Shown here piece after piece: positions 1 through 9,781 of a stretch of DNA of 64,000 bases. The stretch is from Nocardia huaxiensis. Lineage in GTDB: Bacteria > Actinomycetota > Actinomycetes > Mycobacteriales > Mycobacteriaceae. Where the stretch lies: positions 2,170,001-2,234,000 of the forward strand of contig NZ_CP059399.1 in NCBI RefSeq assembly GCF_013744875.1, read 5' to 3'. How positions within the stretch are numbered: position 1 is the first letter of the stretch; each line of letters begins with the position of its first letter. A program made the position numbers and the translations under genes. The notes beneath the pieces were generated by a model. The model made no database searches and had not been told where the DNA came from. It was given only the letters and a program-made list of their open reading frames with translations.

Positions 1-849
1 AAGTCCAATGCCTCCTCGGAGATCGAATACGAGAACGCCACCGGCTGGCTGGTCGGCGAGGAGGGCGCGGGCGTGAAGACCATTATCGAAATGGTCAATA
101 TGACGCGCCTGGACTGCGTCATCGGCTCGGCCACCGGCATGCGCGCCGGCGTCACGCACGCGGTGCATCATGCCCGGCATCGAAAGGCGTTCGGCGCCAA
201 CCTCATCGACCAGCCCGCCATGCGCAATGTGCTGGCCGACCTGGTCGTCGAATCCGAGGCCGCCACCACCGTCATGATGCGCCTGGCCGGCGCCACCGAC
301 CGGGCCGGCGCCGACCCGGCCGAGGCCGCGCTGCGCCGCATCGCGCTGGCCGTCACCAAGTACTGGGTGTGCAAGCGGGCCCCGGCGCATGCCGCCGAAG
401 CCCTGGAATGCCTGGGCGGCAATGGTTATGTCGAGGACTCCGGCATGCCCCGGCTGTACCGCGAGGCCCCGCTCATGTCCATCTGGGAGGGTTCGGGCAA
501 TGTGGCGGCGCTGGATGCGTTGCGCGCCATGGCCCGTCAGCCCGAATCGGTCGAGGCCTTCTTCGCCGAGGTCGCCCTGGCGCGCGGTGCGAACCAGCAC
601 CTGGACACGGCCATCGATCGAATCGGCAAGGAGCTCACCGACCTCGCCGATATCGAGTACCGCGCCCGCCGCGTGGTCGAGCTCATGGCCCTGGTGCTGC
701 AGGGTTCGCAGCTGGTGCGGCACGGCAATCAGGCCGTGGCGGATGCCTTCTGCGCCACCCGATTCGGCGGCGACTGGGGCATCGCCTTCGGCACCCTGCC
801 CACCGGCATCGACACCGAGGCGATCCTGGAACGCGCGTACGTGGCCTGA
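1..849 (+). CDS. Acyl-CoA dehydrogenase, C-terminal part (5' end outside window)
   Basis: The reading frame is open from base 1 and ends at TGA 847-849, giving 282 residues of a protein that starts upstream of the window. It carries acyl-CoA dehydrogenase signatures: HHARHRKAFG (FAD-binding arginine and RxxFG region), ECLGGNGYVEDSGMPRLYRE and IWEGSGNV. The last motif, followed by about 110 further residues, resembles the AidB/long-chain branch more than short-chain enzymes. These are FAD flavoproteins that oxidise acyl-CoA to enoyl-CoA in beta-oxidation. The next gene, an acyl-CoA racemase-type enzyme, starts 79 bp downstream behind its own operator-like site, so the two are probably functionally related in branched-chain or sterol side-chain degradation but separately controlled. 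Substrate cannot be read from this part. Family confidence is high. Confidence 0.9.
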   Translation, partial: KSNASSEIEYENATGWLVGEEGAGVKTIIEMVNMTRLDCVIGSATGMRAGVTHAVHHARHRKAFGANLIDQPAMRNVLADLVVESEAATTVMMRLAGATDRAGADPAEAALRRIALAVTKYWVCKRAPAHAAEALECLGGNGYVEDSGMPRLYREAPLMSIWEGSGNVAALDALRAMARQPESVEAFFAEVALARGANQHLDTAIDRIGKELTDLADIEYRARRVVELMALVLQGSQLVRHGNQAVADAFCATRFGGDWGIAFGTLPTGIDTEAILERAYVA

Positions 850-873
850 GCCGGTTCGATTGGCACGCCAATT

Positions 874-887
874 TAGAACGTGTTCTA
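874..887. promoter_or_regulatory. KstR-type operator palindrome
   Basis: TAGAACGTGTTCTA is a 14-bp inverted repeat with 6 of 7 pairs matching. It fits exactly the published KstR consensus TnnAACnnGTTnnA for the TetR-family repressor of sterol catabolism in mycobacteria and rhodococci. It lies 41 bp before the start of the CoA-transferase gene, where repression is plausible. The match is seen in the sequence; binding by KstR is inferred. Confidence 0.7.
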
Positions 888-928
888 CTCGGGTGGATCA
901 TCCACAGGGGTAGAGCAAGGGGCAGATC

Positions 929-2008
929 GTGAGCGCAACCAGAGGGCCGCTGACCGGGGTTCGGATTGTCGAGCTGGCCAGCATCGGGCCCGGCCCGCAC
1001 GCGGGCATGATGCTGGCCGACCTGGGCGCTGACGTGGTGCGGGTGCAGCGGGCCGGGATCGACCGGACGGTGCCGCCCGCGCAACTGCGGGGCCGCCGGA
1101 CCGTCGAGGCGAATCTGAAGGACCCGGCCGACGTCGCGGCCGTGCTCGAACTCGTCGATCGCGCCGATGTGCTGATCGAGGGGTTCCGGCCGGGCGTGGC
1201 CGAACGACTCGGGCTCGGGCCCGAACAGACGCGGGCCCGCAACCCCCGGCTCATCTACGGCCGGGTCACCGGCTGGGGACAGGACGGGCCGCGCGCCGCG
1301 CAGGCCGGGCACGACATCAACTACATCGGAATCACCGGGGCGCTCAATGGAATCGGGCGCAAGGGTGAGCGGCCGGTGCCGCCGATCAACCTGCTCGGCG
1401 ACTACGGCGGCGGCTCGGTCTTTCTCGTGCTCGGCGTGCTGGCCGCGCTATACGAGCGGGAACGCTCCGGAGAAGGGCAGGTCATCGACGCGGCCATGAC
1501 CGACGGCGTACTCACGCTGGCGCATTCGATCTGGGTCGCGCACCAGGCCGGCGCCTGGTCCGACGAGCGCGGCACCAACCTGCTCGACACCGGCAGGGCC
1601 TGGTACGACACCTATCGGACCGCCGACGGGAAGTTCATGGCCGTCGGCGCCTTCGAGCCGCAGTTCTACGCGGAACTGTTGCGCGTGCTCGAACTCGACC
1701 CGGAATCCCTTCCGCACCAGATGGATCCGGCCGGGCAGGACATCCTGCGCAAGGTCTTCACCGAGCGCTTCGCGGCCAGAACCCAGGACGAATGGTGCGC
1801 CCTGTTCGACGGCGTCGACGCCTGCGTCACCCCGATTCGCAGCTTCACCGACGCCGCCACCGACGAACACCTCACCGCCCGAGGCGCTTTGATCGAACTC
1901 GACGGGGTGCGCCAGCCCGCGCCCGCGCCGCGCTTCTCCCGGACCGTGCTCCCCGCGCCCGCGCCGGCGCCCACCTCGGCGACCCCCATCGGTGCGATCT
2001 GGGTGTAG
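929..2008 (+). CDS. mcr: Family III CoA-transferase / alpha-methylacyl-CoA racemase
   Basis: 359 residues with GTG start, the usual length for alpha-methylacyl-CoA racemase (AMACR; MCR in M. tuberculosis). AMACR interconverts 2R- and 2S-methylacyl-CoA so that branched-chain and sterol side chains can enter beta-oxidation. The N-terminus (LTGVRIVELASIGPGPHAG) and the GRVTGWGQDGP block are typical. By alignment from memory, H128 (in AGHDINY) and D158 (in LLGDYGGG) correspond to the MCR acid/base pair H126/D156, which favours a racemase over a true CoA transferase. The C-terminus ends in an Ala/Pro-rich tail. The gene follows an acyl-CoA dehydrogenase and a KstR-type box. The symbol is by family similarity; a different 2-methylacyl substrate is possible. 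Confidence 0.85.
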   Translation: MSATRGPLTGVRIVELASIGPGPHAGMMLADLGADVVRVQRAGIDRTVPPAQLRGRRTVEANLKDPADVAAVLELVDRADVLIEGFRPGVAERLGLGPEQTRARNPRLIYGRVTGWGQDGPRAAQAGHDINYIGITGALNGIGRKGERPVPPINLLGDYGGGSVFLVLGVLAALYERERSGEGQVIDAAMTDGVLTLAHSIWVAHQAGAWSDERGTNLLDTGRAWYDTYRTADGKFMAVGAFEPQFYAELLRVLELDPESLPHQMDPAGQDILRKVFTERFAARTQDEWCALFDGVDACVTPIRSFTDAATDEHLTARGALIELDGVRQPAPAPRFSRTVLPAPAPAPTSATPIGAIWV

Positions 2009-2056
2009 CCCGTGTGATCGGATGGGGTGATCACGCACTGCCCCAGGAGGATTCCG

Positions 2057-2563
2057 ATGTCCGAGACCATCACATTCCGGCGGCCCGTCGAAGACGACTT
2101 CCTGCGCGTGCAGGACGGCCTCACGCACTGGTGGGGTGGTCTCGGCGGCGAGGAGGGCGCGCGCCAGCGCCGTCTGCTGGTGCCGCGCCTGTTCCTCCAG
2201 CACTTCACCACCACCAGCCAGATCGCCGAGGGACCGGCGGGCGAACTCGCGGGCTTCCTGATCGGCCTTCTCTCCCAGGACGATCCGAGCGGGGCCTACA
2301 TCCACTTCGTGGGCGTCCACCCGGACCAGCGGCGCGGTGGCCTGGGATCGGCTCTCTACCAGCGCTTCTTCGCCGACGCCCGCGCCGCCGGGCGCACCCG
2401 CGTCCGGTGCATCACAGGGACCGGCAATCTGCAATCCATCGCGTATCACACCAGCCTCGGCTTCCGGATCGAACCGGGCGACCTCGACCTCGACGGCGTG
2501 CCCGCCACCTCCGACTACGACGGCGCGGGACTCGCGCGCGTGAAGTTCGTCCGGGAGCTCTGA
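2057..2563 (+). CDS. GNAT family N-acetyltransferase
   Basis: 168 residues starting at ATG 2057, chosen because AGGAGG lies at 2046-2051. An upstream in-frame start at 2027 lacks such a site. The acetyl-CoA binding motif A is visible as VGVHPDQRRGGLGSALYQRF (Q/RxxGxG/A), followed by TRVRCITGTGNLQSIAYHTS and the C-terminal GFRIEPGD strand typical of GNAT enzymes. It transfers an acetyl group from acetyl-CoA to an amine, but the acceptor is unknown. It lies 48 bp behind the racemase gene and 60 bp before the next gene, all on one strand, so co-transcription is possible but not shown. Confidence 0.85.
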   Translation: MSETITFRRPVEDDFLRVQDGLTHWWGGLGGEEGARQRRLLVPRLFLQHFTTTSQIAEGPAGELAGFLIGLLSQDDPSGAYIHFVGVHPDQRRGGLGSALYQRFFADARAAGRTRVRCITGTGNLQSIAYHTSLGFRIEPGDLDLDGVPATSDYDGAGLARVKFVREL

Positions 2564-2622
2564 ATCGCGTTGAGAGTCACGACACGCTTCCGTGTCGCGG
2601 GCTGCGGGGATAGCGTCGAAGC

Positions 2623-4014
2623 ATGGCTCGTACAACGTCGTACACGCAGTTCATCGCACTTCCGCCGCAGGAGCTCTGGGCCGTCGTCGGGGACCCGGCG
2701 CGGTGGCCGGAATGGAATGCGCGCGTTACCTCGGTGACCCTGTACGGGGAGCCGGGGGCCGGCGTCACGGGCGACTATCTGCCGCGCGGGCGGATGTCCG
2801 AGGCGATCCACGGGCGGCTGGCGAAGCCGTTCGTCATCGCCACGTTCGTGCCGGGGCGGGAACTGAGCATCGAGCAGCCGGAGCCCGCGGGGACCATGCG
2901 GGTGCGGTGGACGCTGACACCCCGCGACGGCGGGACCGAGGTCGCGCAGGAGCTGACGTTCAGCGGTCCGTCGGCGCCGGTGTTCCGGAAAGTGGTGGGG
3001 GACAACCTCCAGACGGATGCACGGACCAGCTTCGCGCGGCTCGCGCAGGTGGCCGGGATCGCTCCCGCGGCGGAGGCGCTGTCGGTGGTGATCGCGGGCG
3101 GGAGCGGGGCGCTCGGACGCAATATCGCGGCGGATCTCACCTGCCGGGGGCATCGGGTCACCATTCTGACCCGGCGCGCCGCTGCCGCGCTGCCGTACGA
3201 GCAGGTCATCTGGGATGGCCGCACGGTCGGGGATTGGGTTGCGGCGCTCGACAATCCGGGGAAGACAGCGCTGATCAACCTCGCGGGCAAGCTGGTCGAC
3301 TGCCGGCCCACCGACCGCAATATCGCCGAATTGCGCAGCAGCCGAGTGGATTCGACCGAGGCGCTGGTGGCAGCCGCGAAGAACCTGGCCGCGCCGATCG
3401 ACTACTGGGTGCAGGCGAGCACCACCGCCATCTGGGCCGACGCCGGCGAAACACGGTGTGTGGAAAGCACTCCGCTGCCGGACCCCGGGCTGCCGCAGAT
3501 GACCGGGGTCGCCGAGCCGTGGGAGCGGGCGTTCACCGGGGCCAATGCCGAGCACTGGACGATTCTGCGCACCTCGATCGTGCTCGATCCGGACGCGCCG
3601 GCCATGAAGCGGCTGGCACTGCTCACCAAGGCGGGACTCGGCGGCAGCGTCGGGAACGGGCGGCAGTGGTTCAGCTGGATTCACCTCGACGACTGGCTGG
3701 CCATCGTGCGCGCGGCCGTCGGGCTGGATCCGCAGGTGACGCTGCCGAACGGAATCGTGGTGGCCGCCACCGATTTTCCGGTGCGCAACCAGGAACTGAT
3801 GTCGGCGCTGCGGCGGCATCTGCACCGGCCGTGGTCGCCGCCCACCCCGGCGGCCGTTCTCGGCATCGGTGCGGTCGTGCTGCGCACCGATCCGGCGCTC
3901 GGGCTCACCGGGCGGCACGCCACCTCGGAGGTATTGCGGCAGGCCGGATTCCGTTTCCGCTACCCGACCCTCGACGAGGCGCTGCGTAACCTGCTGCCCG
4001 GCACGCGGCCATAG
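2623..4014 (+). CDS. SRPBCC-SDR39U1 fusion protein (TIGR01777-type epimerase)
   Basis: 463 residues with two domains. Residues 1-146 look like an SRPBCC/polyketide cyclase ligand-binding fold (ALPPQELWAVVGDPARWPEW near the start). Residues 153-463 are an SDR39U1/TIGR01777 epimerase with the Rossmann glycine motif GGSGALG at 159-165, the internal WVQASTTAIW segment, and a C-terminal DUF1731-like end (EVLRQAGFRFRYPTLDEAL). Stand-alone SDR39U1 proteins are about 300 residues, so the N-terminal domain is an addition also seen in other actinobacteria. The family is NAD(P)-dependent by fold. Substrate and pathway are unknown. ATG 2623 is the only sensible start. Confidence 0.85.
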   Translation: MARTTSYTQFIALPPQELWAVVGDPARWPEWNARVTSVTLYGEPGAGVTGDYLPRGRMSEAIHGRLAKPFVIATFVPGRELSIEQPEPAGTMRVRWTLTPRDGGTEVAQELTFSGPSAPVFRKVVGDNLQTDARTSFARLAQVAGIAPAAEALSVVIAGGSGALGRNIAADLTCRGHRVTILTRRAAAALPYEQVIWDGRTVGDWVAALDNPGKTALINLAGKLVDCRPTDRNIAELRSSRVDSTEALVAAAKNLAAPIDYWVQASTTAIWADAGETRCVESTPLPDPGLPQMTGVAEPWERAFTGANAEHWTILRTSIVLDPDAPAMKRLALLTKAGLGGSVGNGRQWFSWIHLDDWLAIVRAAVGLDPQVTLPNGIVVAATDFPVRNQELMSALRRHLHRPWSPPTPAAVLGIGAVVLRTDPALGLTGRHATSEVLRQAGFRFRYPTLDEALRNLLPGTRP

Positions 4015-4117
4015 CATCTGGTTATACACGCAGGTATTAGGCGGTATTCGACGGCGGCGAGAAGGCCGAGGTGCCTTCGAAAACCGGGCCACCTGTCCGA
4101 TACCGCCGGGACGGAAT

Positions 4118-6823
4118 TCAGTCGAGTTCGAGCCGGGCCAGCTCCACGCGGCTCGAGACGCCGAGCTTGCGGAAGGCGCGGGATAGGTGGTGTCCCACCG
4201 TTTTCGGGCTGAGGAACAAGCGTGCGCCGATCTCCTTGTTGGTCGCGCCGCCCGCAGCGAGCCGGGTGACCTGGAGTTCCTGCGGGGTGAGGAGTTCGGC
4301 GAGGCCGGGATTGGCCTGCGGCACCGCGCCTTCGCCCGCGGCGCGGAGTTCGTCGCGGGCGCGGTCGGCCCAAGCCGGGAGGCCGAGCCGTTCGAACGCC
4401 TCCAGGGCGTCCCGCAATTCGGAGCGTGCCTCGGCGGTGCGGCGTTCGCGGCGCAGCCATTCGCCGAAGAGCAGTGAGGTGCGGGCGCGATCGAACCAAC
4501 GGCCCTGGCGCGCATGCAGTTCCAGGGCCCGGGTGAAGGCGTCCGCATCGCCGTTCAGCAGGGCGGTGCAGCGCAGCAGCAGAGCCTGCGCCCACGGGGC
4601 CTCCAGGGCGTCGGACCAGATGCGCAGTGCGGCCAGGGCGGGAGCCGCGCGTTCGGGCTGATTGGCGCGGACGGCGGCCTCGACGCGGTCGGCGTAGGCC
4701 AGCACCCACTGGCCCTGCCGGTACAGCGGGACATGGTCCAGGGCTTCCAGCCGTTCCAGGGCGGAAAGGTATCTGCCACAGGTCATGTCGAGTTGCGCCA
4801 CGGCCCAGTCGAGCAGGGCGTGATGCATGCTGGCGGTGCGTGGATTGGCGCGCACCGTGTCCACCAGCTCCAGGCAGCGCTGTTCGTCCCCGGCGACGGC
4901 GGCGACGAGCGCCAGATTGGTCGCGGCGTGCACGATTCGGATCGGTTGGTCGATGCTCTCGCCGATGCGGCGGCCCTCCACGGCCAGCACCGTCGCCTCA
5001 CGGAAGCGCCCGCCGATCAATTCGACAGTGCTGAGCCACAATTCGATGGCCGCCAGCCAGCCGAGCTGTCCGCGCAGGCGGCAGCTCTCCGCGACCTCGC
5101 TGAGCACCTCGCGCGCGGTATCGACATCACCGAGCACGATGGCGTGGGTGGCCAGCGCGAAACGGATGGCGGGCGCGCGATCCCGATGCCGGTCCGGATC
5201 CTCCACCACCTTGCGCAGCAACAGGATGCCCTGGGTCGGGTCGTCCTCGTAGAGGGCCAGGAAGGCGTCGTAGGCCTGGAGGAAACGGTTGCGGTCGGTG
5301 CTGGGCGGTAGTTCGGCCAGCAGGTCGCGGCAGGCTCGGAAGGCGGCCAGATCACCGGCGGCCCAGGTGATCCGGCCGGCATCGAGCAGCAGGACGGCCG
5401 CACGATCGGGATCACTGTGCGCCACCGCCGCCGCGCCCGCCCGCAATCGCCCATGCGCGGAAGCCAGTGCGCCGTGCTCGAATTCGATGTGCGCCAGCAC
5501 GCCCGCGAGCCGGGCCCGGGACTCCGCGGAGCAGCTCGCGGCCGCCGCGGCGTGGCCGAGTCGGGTGGCGCGCGCGAATTGTCCCGCGTTGGTGGCTGTT
5601 TCGACCGCGGCCAGCAGGCGACGCCCGCGTTCGGCGGGGTCGGGCGTGAGTTGCGCGGATCGCTCCCACGCGGTGGCCGCCGTGCCGAAACCGGTGCGCT
5701 CACCGGCCCGCAGGGCCGAGGCTTCCAGTGCGGCCGCGACGGATTCGTCCGGTCCGGTGGCCGCGGCGGCGCGATGCCAGGTCTGGCGGTCCGGATCGTC
5801 GGCCAGCGCCCGCGCCATGGCCGAATGCACGGCGACGCGCTGGGCTTCGGAGGCGATGCGGTAGGCGGCGGCCCGCACCAGCGGATGCCGGAATGTCACC
5901 GACTGCCCGGTCACGGTGACCAGGCCGGTGCGCTCCGCATCGGCCAGGGGCTCCGCGCCCGAGCCCAGGGCGCACAGCACATTCAGCACCAGGCCGAGCG
6001 CGCCGGACTCGTCGGCGGCCGACACCAGCAGCGCCAGCCGGATCGGCTCCGGCAGATCGCCGATGTGCTCCTGATACCCGGATTGCAGCCGATCCGACAG
6101 CGCCAGCGGCCCGACCGGCAGCGCGTCCAGATTCATCCCCGGCAATTCCAACAGCGCCAAGGGATTTCCGGCCGACTCCGCCAGCACCCGGTCCCGCACC
6201 TCGACCGGCAGCTCCGGACTGTGCTCGGCCAGCAGCGCCCGCGCCGCCTGCGCGTCCAGCGGCGCCGGGTGCAGGATCTCGAGCCCGGCGGCCGTGAAAT
6301 CCGGCCGTCCCGCGAACAATACGGCGATGCCCTCGTCACCCAGCCGCCGCGCGGTGAACAGCAGCGCGTCCAAGGACGGCTGATCCAGCCACTGCGCGTC
6401 GTCGATCAGGCACAGCACCGGACCCTCGTGCGACAGCTCCGCGAGCAGTGACAGCGTGGCCAGGCCCACCAGGAACCGTTCCGGATCCCGTTCGGCCGAG
6501 GCCAATCCCAGCGCCCCCGACAGTGCCCCGGCCTGCGGTTGCGGCAGCGCGGGCAGATGCGCCAGCGCGGGTTCCAGCAGTGCGCGCAACCCGCAGAACG
6601 GCAACTCCGCCGCGGTCTCCATCCCCGTGCAGCGCAAGACCCGCCACCACGGCGACGCTCCCGCAGGCAAGGTCGCTCCCGTCATTTCCGCCGCTCGCTC
6701 GAGCAGCGCGGACTTCCCCTCCCCGGGCCCAGCCACCACCGCCACCGCGCCACTCCGCCCGCGCGCGGCCTCGGTCAACAGTGTGCCGATCCGCCGTTCT
6801 TCCCTCTCTCGGCCGTACAGCAC
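4118..6823 (-). CDS. LAL-type LuxR family regulator with ATPase domain (copy A)
   Basis: 901 residues, a typical length for large ATP-binding LuxR (LAL/MalT-like) regulators. The N-terminal STAND/AAA ATPase has Walker A GPGEGKSA at about 32-39 and Walker [13 protein letters not shown] long helical TPR-like middle region follows. The C-terminus is a LuxR HTH ([20 protein letters not shown], then [18 protein letters not shown]). GTG start. It lies only 9 bp downstream of a similarly built paralogue on the same strand, so the two form a tandem-duplication operon. LAL proteins usually activate nearby catabolic or secondary-metabolism genes in response to a ligand bound by the middle region. The effector here is unknown. 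Confidence 0.9.
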   Translation of the reverse strand: MLYGREREERRIGTLLTEAARGRSGAVAVVAGPGEGKSALLERAAEMTGATLPAGASPWWRVLRCTGMETAAELPFCGLRALLEPALAHLPALPQPQAGALSGALGLASAERDPERFLVGLATLSLLAELSHEGPVLCLIDDAQWLDQPSLDALLFTARRLGDEGIAVLFAGRPDFTAAGLEILHPAPLDAQAARALLAEHSPELPVEVRDRVLAESAGNPLALLELPGMNLDALPVGPLALSDRLQSGYQEHIGDLPEPIRLALLVSAADESGALGLVLNVLCALGSGAEPLADAERTGLVTVTGQSVTFRHPLVRAAAYRIASEAQRVAVHSAMARALADDPDRQTWHRAAAATGPDESVAAALEASALRAGERTGFGTAATAWERSAQLTPDPAERGRRLLAAVETATNAGQFARATRLGHAAAAASCSAESRARLAGVLAHIEFEHGALASAHGRLRAGAAAVAHSDPDRAAVLLLDAGRITWAAGDLAAFRACRDLLAELPPSTDRNRFLQAYDAFLALYEDDPTQGILLLRKVVEDPDRHRDRAPAIRFALATHAIVLGDVDTAREVLSEVAESCRLRGQLGWLAAIELWLSTVELIGGRFREATVLAVEGRRIGESIDQPIRIVHAATNLALVAAVAGDEQRCLELVDTVRANPRTASMHHALLDWAVAQLDMTCGRYLSALERLEALDHVPLYRQGQWVLAYADRVEAAVRANQPERAAPALAALRIWSDALEAPWAQALLLRCTALLNGDADAFTRALELHARQGRWFDRARTSLLFGEWLRRERRTAEARSELRDALEAFERLGLPAWADRARDELRAAGEGAVPQANPGLAELLTPQELQVTRLAAGGATNKEIGARLFLSPKTVGHHLSRAFRKLGVSSRVELARLELD

Positions 6824-6832
6824 CCAGTGAAC

Positions 6833-9661
6833 CTACCGGAACCGTTCCGCCACCACCCGAGCCAGCTCCACCCGGCTCCGCACCCCCAACTTGGGAAATG
6901 CCCGATACAGGTGATGGCCAACGGTTTTCGGGCTCAGACACAACTGCGCGCCGATCTCACTGTTGGTCGCTCCCCGCGCCGCCAGCCGCACCACCTGCAA
7001 CTCCTGCGGCGTCAACAGATCATCCCGTGGCCCGGGATCGCCGAGCACGGCCACAGCCCCTTCGCGGGGCCGTCCCGCGACGGCCTCGCGAGGCGCGTGA
7101 GACCGGACGTTGAGCATCGCGCCGGTGTCGCTCGGCAGGACGCTGGAATCGCCTCCGGCGGCACGGAGTTCGCCGCGGGCGCGGGCGGCCCAGGGGTGGG
7201 CGCCGAGGCGGTCGAAGGTGCGGGCGGCGGATTCCAGGTGGGTGCGGGCGGCGCGCTGACGGCGCTCGCGGCGCAGGCGTTCGCCCAGCAGGAGCTGGGT
7301 CCGGGCGTGGTCGAACCAGCGGGATTCGGCGGACTGGATGCGCAGGGCCAGCTCGAAACCGTCGGGGTCGCCGGCCAGGTGGGCTTCGCAGCGCAGCAGC
7401 AGACCACGGACCCAGGGGGTGCCGGTCGCGGCGGCGATCTCGCGCAGCGCGGACAGGGGCTCCAGGACGCGCGCCGAATCCCGGTGCCGCAGGGCGGCTT
7501 CCACACGGTCGGCCAGCAGGTGCGGCCACTGGCCGAGCGGACGGTGCGGACTGCGCAGCATGGCCTCGCCACGGTGCACGGCGGCCTCGTAACGGCCCTG
7601 CGCGAGATCCAGGTGCAGCAGCGCCCATTCGCAGTGGGCGGCGTCGATGGTGTTGACCTCCGGCTGGGCATCGCCGTAGCGGGTCGAGGCGAATTCCGGA
7701 CCCGGCCGCGCGCCCCGGCGGCGGGAGTCGGCGAGTTCGCGGCAGCGGTCGGCGTCGCCGCGGATGGCGGCCAGCACGGCCAGCACCGATTCGGCCTGCA
7801 GGACGCGGTTCGGCTGGCCGGTGCCCTCCGCGAGGCGGACGGCGGTCAGGCAGGCGGCCTCGGCCTCCTGGAAACGACCGACCAGCAAATGGGTGGTGCC
7901 CAGTGAGGCGTGCACCGCGGGCAGACGGCCGACCATGCCGCGCGCGCTGTACTCGGCCGCCACCTCGGCCAGCAGGTCGTGGGCGTCGTCGGTATCGGTG
8001 CCGACCGCGCACAGCAGACCCAGCAGGAACCGGGTCGCCGGGTCGGTGGTCCACCGCGCCGCCGCCACCCCGGCGCGCACCAGTGCGACACCTGCGGCGA
8101 GCTCGCGCCCGTACATCAGATTGGGCCCCTCCACCGCGGCGAGCAGCGGCGTCCACGCGTCGTCCAGCACCAGCTCGGACATGCGCTGCCGGGCCAGCCG
8201 CGCCCCGGCCAGGTCACCCCGGGTCCAGGCGGTGCGGGCCGCGTCCATCAGGGCGACCGCGGCCCGATCCGGTTGCCGCACCGACAATTCCGCCGCGACG
8301 TCCAACCAGAGTTCGTACGCGCTGCCCAGGGCGCCGCGTTCGAATGCGATGTGCGCCCGCACATCCCGCACCATCGCGAAATCGGCGACAACCGCGAACG
8401 TGGCCGGATCCAACTGATCGGCCAGGGCGAGGGCCTGTTCCGGACGACCGGCGGTGGCCAGGGCCTCCACCGAGAGGATGAGGCGGCGGGTGCGGTCGGC
8501 GGGGGCGGGGGACAGGCGCGCGGCCCGTTCGTACGCGGAGGCGGCGGCACCGCAGGCGGCCCGCGCGGTGGCGCGGGCGGCGGCGGATTCCAGTGCGGCG
8601 GCGACGGTTTCATCGGGAGCCGGGGTGGCGAAGGCCAGATGCCAGGCGCGGCGATCCGGGTCACCGGTCAGGGCCTCCGCCAGCGCTGCGTGCACCGCGA
8701 GCCGCTGCGTGAACGGGGCCAGCTGATAGGCGGCGGCACGCTTGAGCGGATGCCGGAACGCGACCGAATCCCCGGAAACCACGACCATGCCGGAGTTCTC
8801 GGCCATGATGAGGGCGGCCGGGCCCATTCCCAGCCGAGCCAGGGCAGTGCGCACCACCTCGACATTGCCGGTCTCCTCGGCGGCCACGACCACCAGCGCC
8901 GTGCGGGCGGCCTCGGGTTGCGTCGCAATGTAGTCCCGATACCCCGCGCACAGTCGCTCCGGCAGCGGAAGTGGCCCCACCGGATGGCAATTCGCGTCCA
9001 TGCGCGGCAATTCCAGGACAGCCAACGGATTTCCGCCCGCCTCCGCCAGCACCCGCTCGCGCACCTCGGCCGCCAGCTCCGGGAACCGCTCGGTGAGCAG
9101 CGCCCGCGCGTGTGTCTCATCGAGTGGGCCCAGCGTCAGCTCCGGCACCGCACGGCAATCCAATTCGACCCGGCTGCCCAGCAACAGCACCACCGACTCG
9201 GCGTCCAACCGGTGCGCCGCGAACAGCAGCGCGTCCGCGGACGGCCGATCCAGCCACTGCGCGTCGTCGATCAGGCACAGCACCGGACCGTCAGCAGCCA
9301 CCTCGGCCAGCAGCGACACCATGGCCGCGCCCACCGCGAACCGGTCCGGCGCCGGCTCGGCGCTCAATCCGAACGCGCAGCGCAGGGCGGCCCCGTGCGG
9401 GGCGGGCAGCGCGTCGAGCCGATGCACCTGCTGGTGCAGCAGCGATTGCAGGCCGGCGAAGGGCAGTTCGGACTCGCTCTCCACCCCGGTGCAGCGCAGC
9501 ACCCGCCACGACGAATCCACCAGGGTGGCGGCGTGATCGAGCAGTGCGGACTTGCCCGCACCGGGATCGCCGAGCAGCGCCAGCGCGCCGCTGCCACCCG
9601 CGCGTGCCGCGTTCAACAGCGCGGTGATGCGCCGCGATTCCTCCACTCGGCCGTACAGCAT
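6833..9661 (-). CDS. LAL-type LuxR family regulator with ATPase domain (copy B)
   Basis: 942 residues from ATG 9661, chosen because the protein then begins [12 protein letters not shown] like its paralogue (MLYGREREERRI). An upstream in-frame start at 9721 would add 20 residues of low-complexity sequence. Walker [10 protein letters not shown] is at 31-39 and Walker B is [21 protein letters not shown] helical repeat region and a C-terminal LuxR HTH ([20 protein letters not shown]) follow. It is first in a two-gene operon with copy A and is divergently transcribed from a cytochrome b gene across about 120 bp, so it is the best candidate regulator for that gene. This is a context inference; no ligand can be deduced. 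Confidence 0.9.
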   Translation of the reverse strand: MLYGRVEESRRITALLNAARAGGSGALALLGDPGAGKSALLDHAATLVDSSWRVLRCTGVESESELPFAGLQSLLHQQVHRLDALPAPHGAALRCAFGLSAEPAPDRFAVGAAMVSLLAEVAADGPVLCLIDDAQWLDRPSADALLFAAHRLDAESVVLLLGSRVELDCRAVPELTLGPLDETHARALLTERFPELAAEVRERVLAEAGGNPLAVLELPRMDANCHPVGPLPLPERLCAGYRDYIATQPEAARTALVVVAAEETGNVEVVRTALARLGMGPAALIMAENSGMVVVSGDSVAFRHPLKRAAAYQLAPFTQRLAVHAALAEALTGDPDRRAWHLAFATPAPDETVAAALESAAARATARAACGAAASAYERAARLSPAPADRTRRLILSVEALATAGRPEQALALADQLDPATFAVVADFAMVRDVRAHIAFERGALGSAYELWLDVAAELSVRQPDRAAVALMDAARTAWTRGDLAGARLARQRMSELVLDDAWTPLLAAVEGPNLMYGRELAAGVALVRAGVAAARWTTDPATRFLLGLLCAVGTDTDDAHDLLAEVAAEYSARGMVGRLPAVHASLGTTHLLVGRFQEAEAACLTAVRLAEGTGQPNRVLQAESVLAVLAAIRGDADRCRELADSRRRGARPGPEFASTRYGDAQPEVNTIDAAHCEWALLHLDLAQGRYEAAVHRGEAMLRSPHRPLGQWPHLLADRVEAALRHRDSARVLEPLSALREIAAATGTPWVRGLLLRCEAHLAGDPDGFELALRIQSAESRWFDHARTQLLLGERLRRERRQRAARTHLESAARTFDRLGAHPWAARARGELRAAGGDSSVLPSDTGAMLNVRSHAPREAVAGRPREGAVAVLGDPGPRDDLLTPQELQVVRLAARGATNSEIGAQLCLSPKTVGHHLYRAFPKLGVRSRVELARVVAERFR

Positions 9662-9781
9662 GTGATCAACCCTATGGGTGGATCCGCTCGCCGCCGCTGC
9701 GGTGAATGTCTGGTCTGCCACATTCGGTCCTTCGTTCCACCCCGGGTGTCACGTTTCTGCGCGCTGCGGTGTCTGTTGGAT

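Noticed and set aside
2515..4548. Long antisense open frame across the SRPBCC-SDR gene
   Set aside because: Arg/Pro-rich composition and complete overlap with a gene with clear motifs on the other strand.
7910..9781. Long open + strand frame running into the cytochrome b gene
   Set aside because: It is antisense to the LAL regulator gene and has the composition of a GC-rich shadow. QcrB homology starts at 9782.
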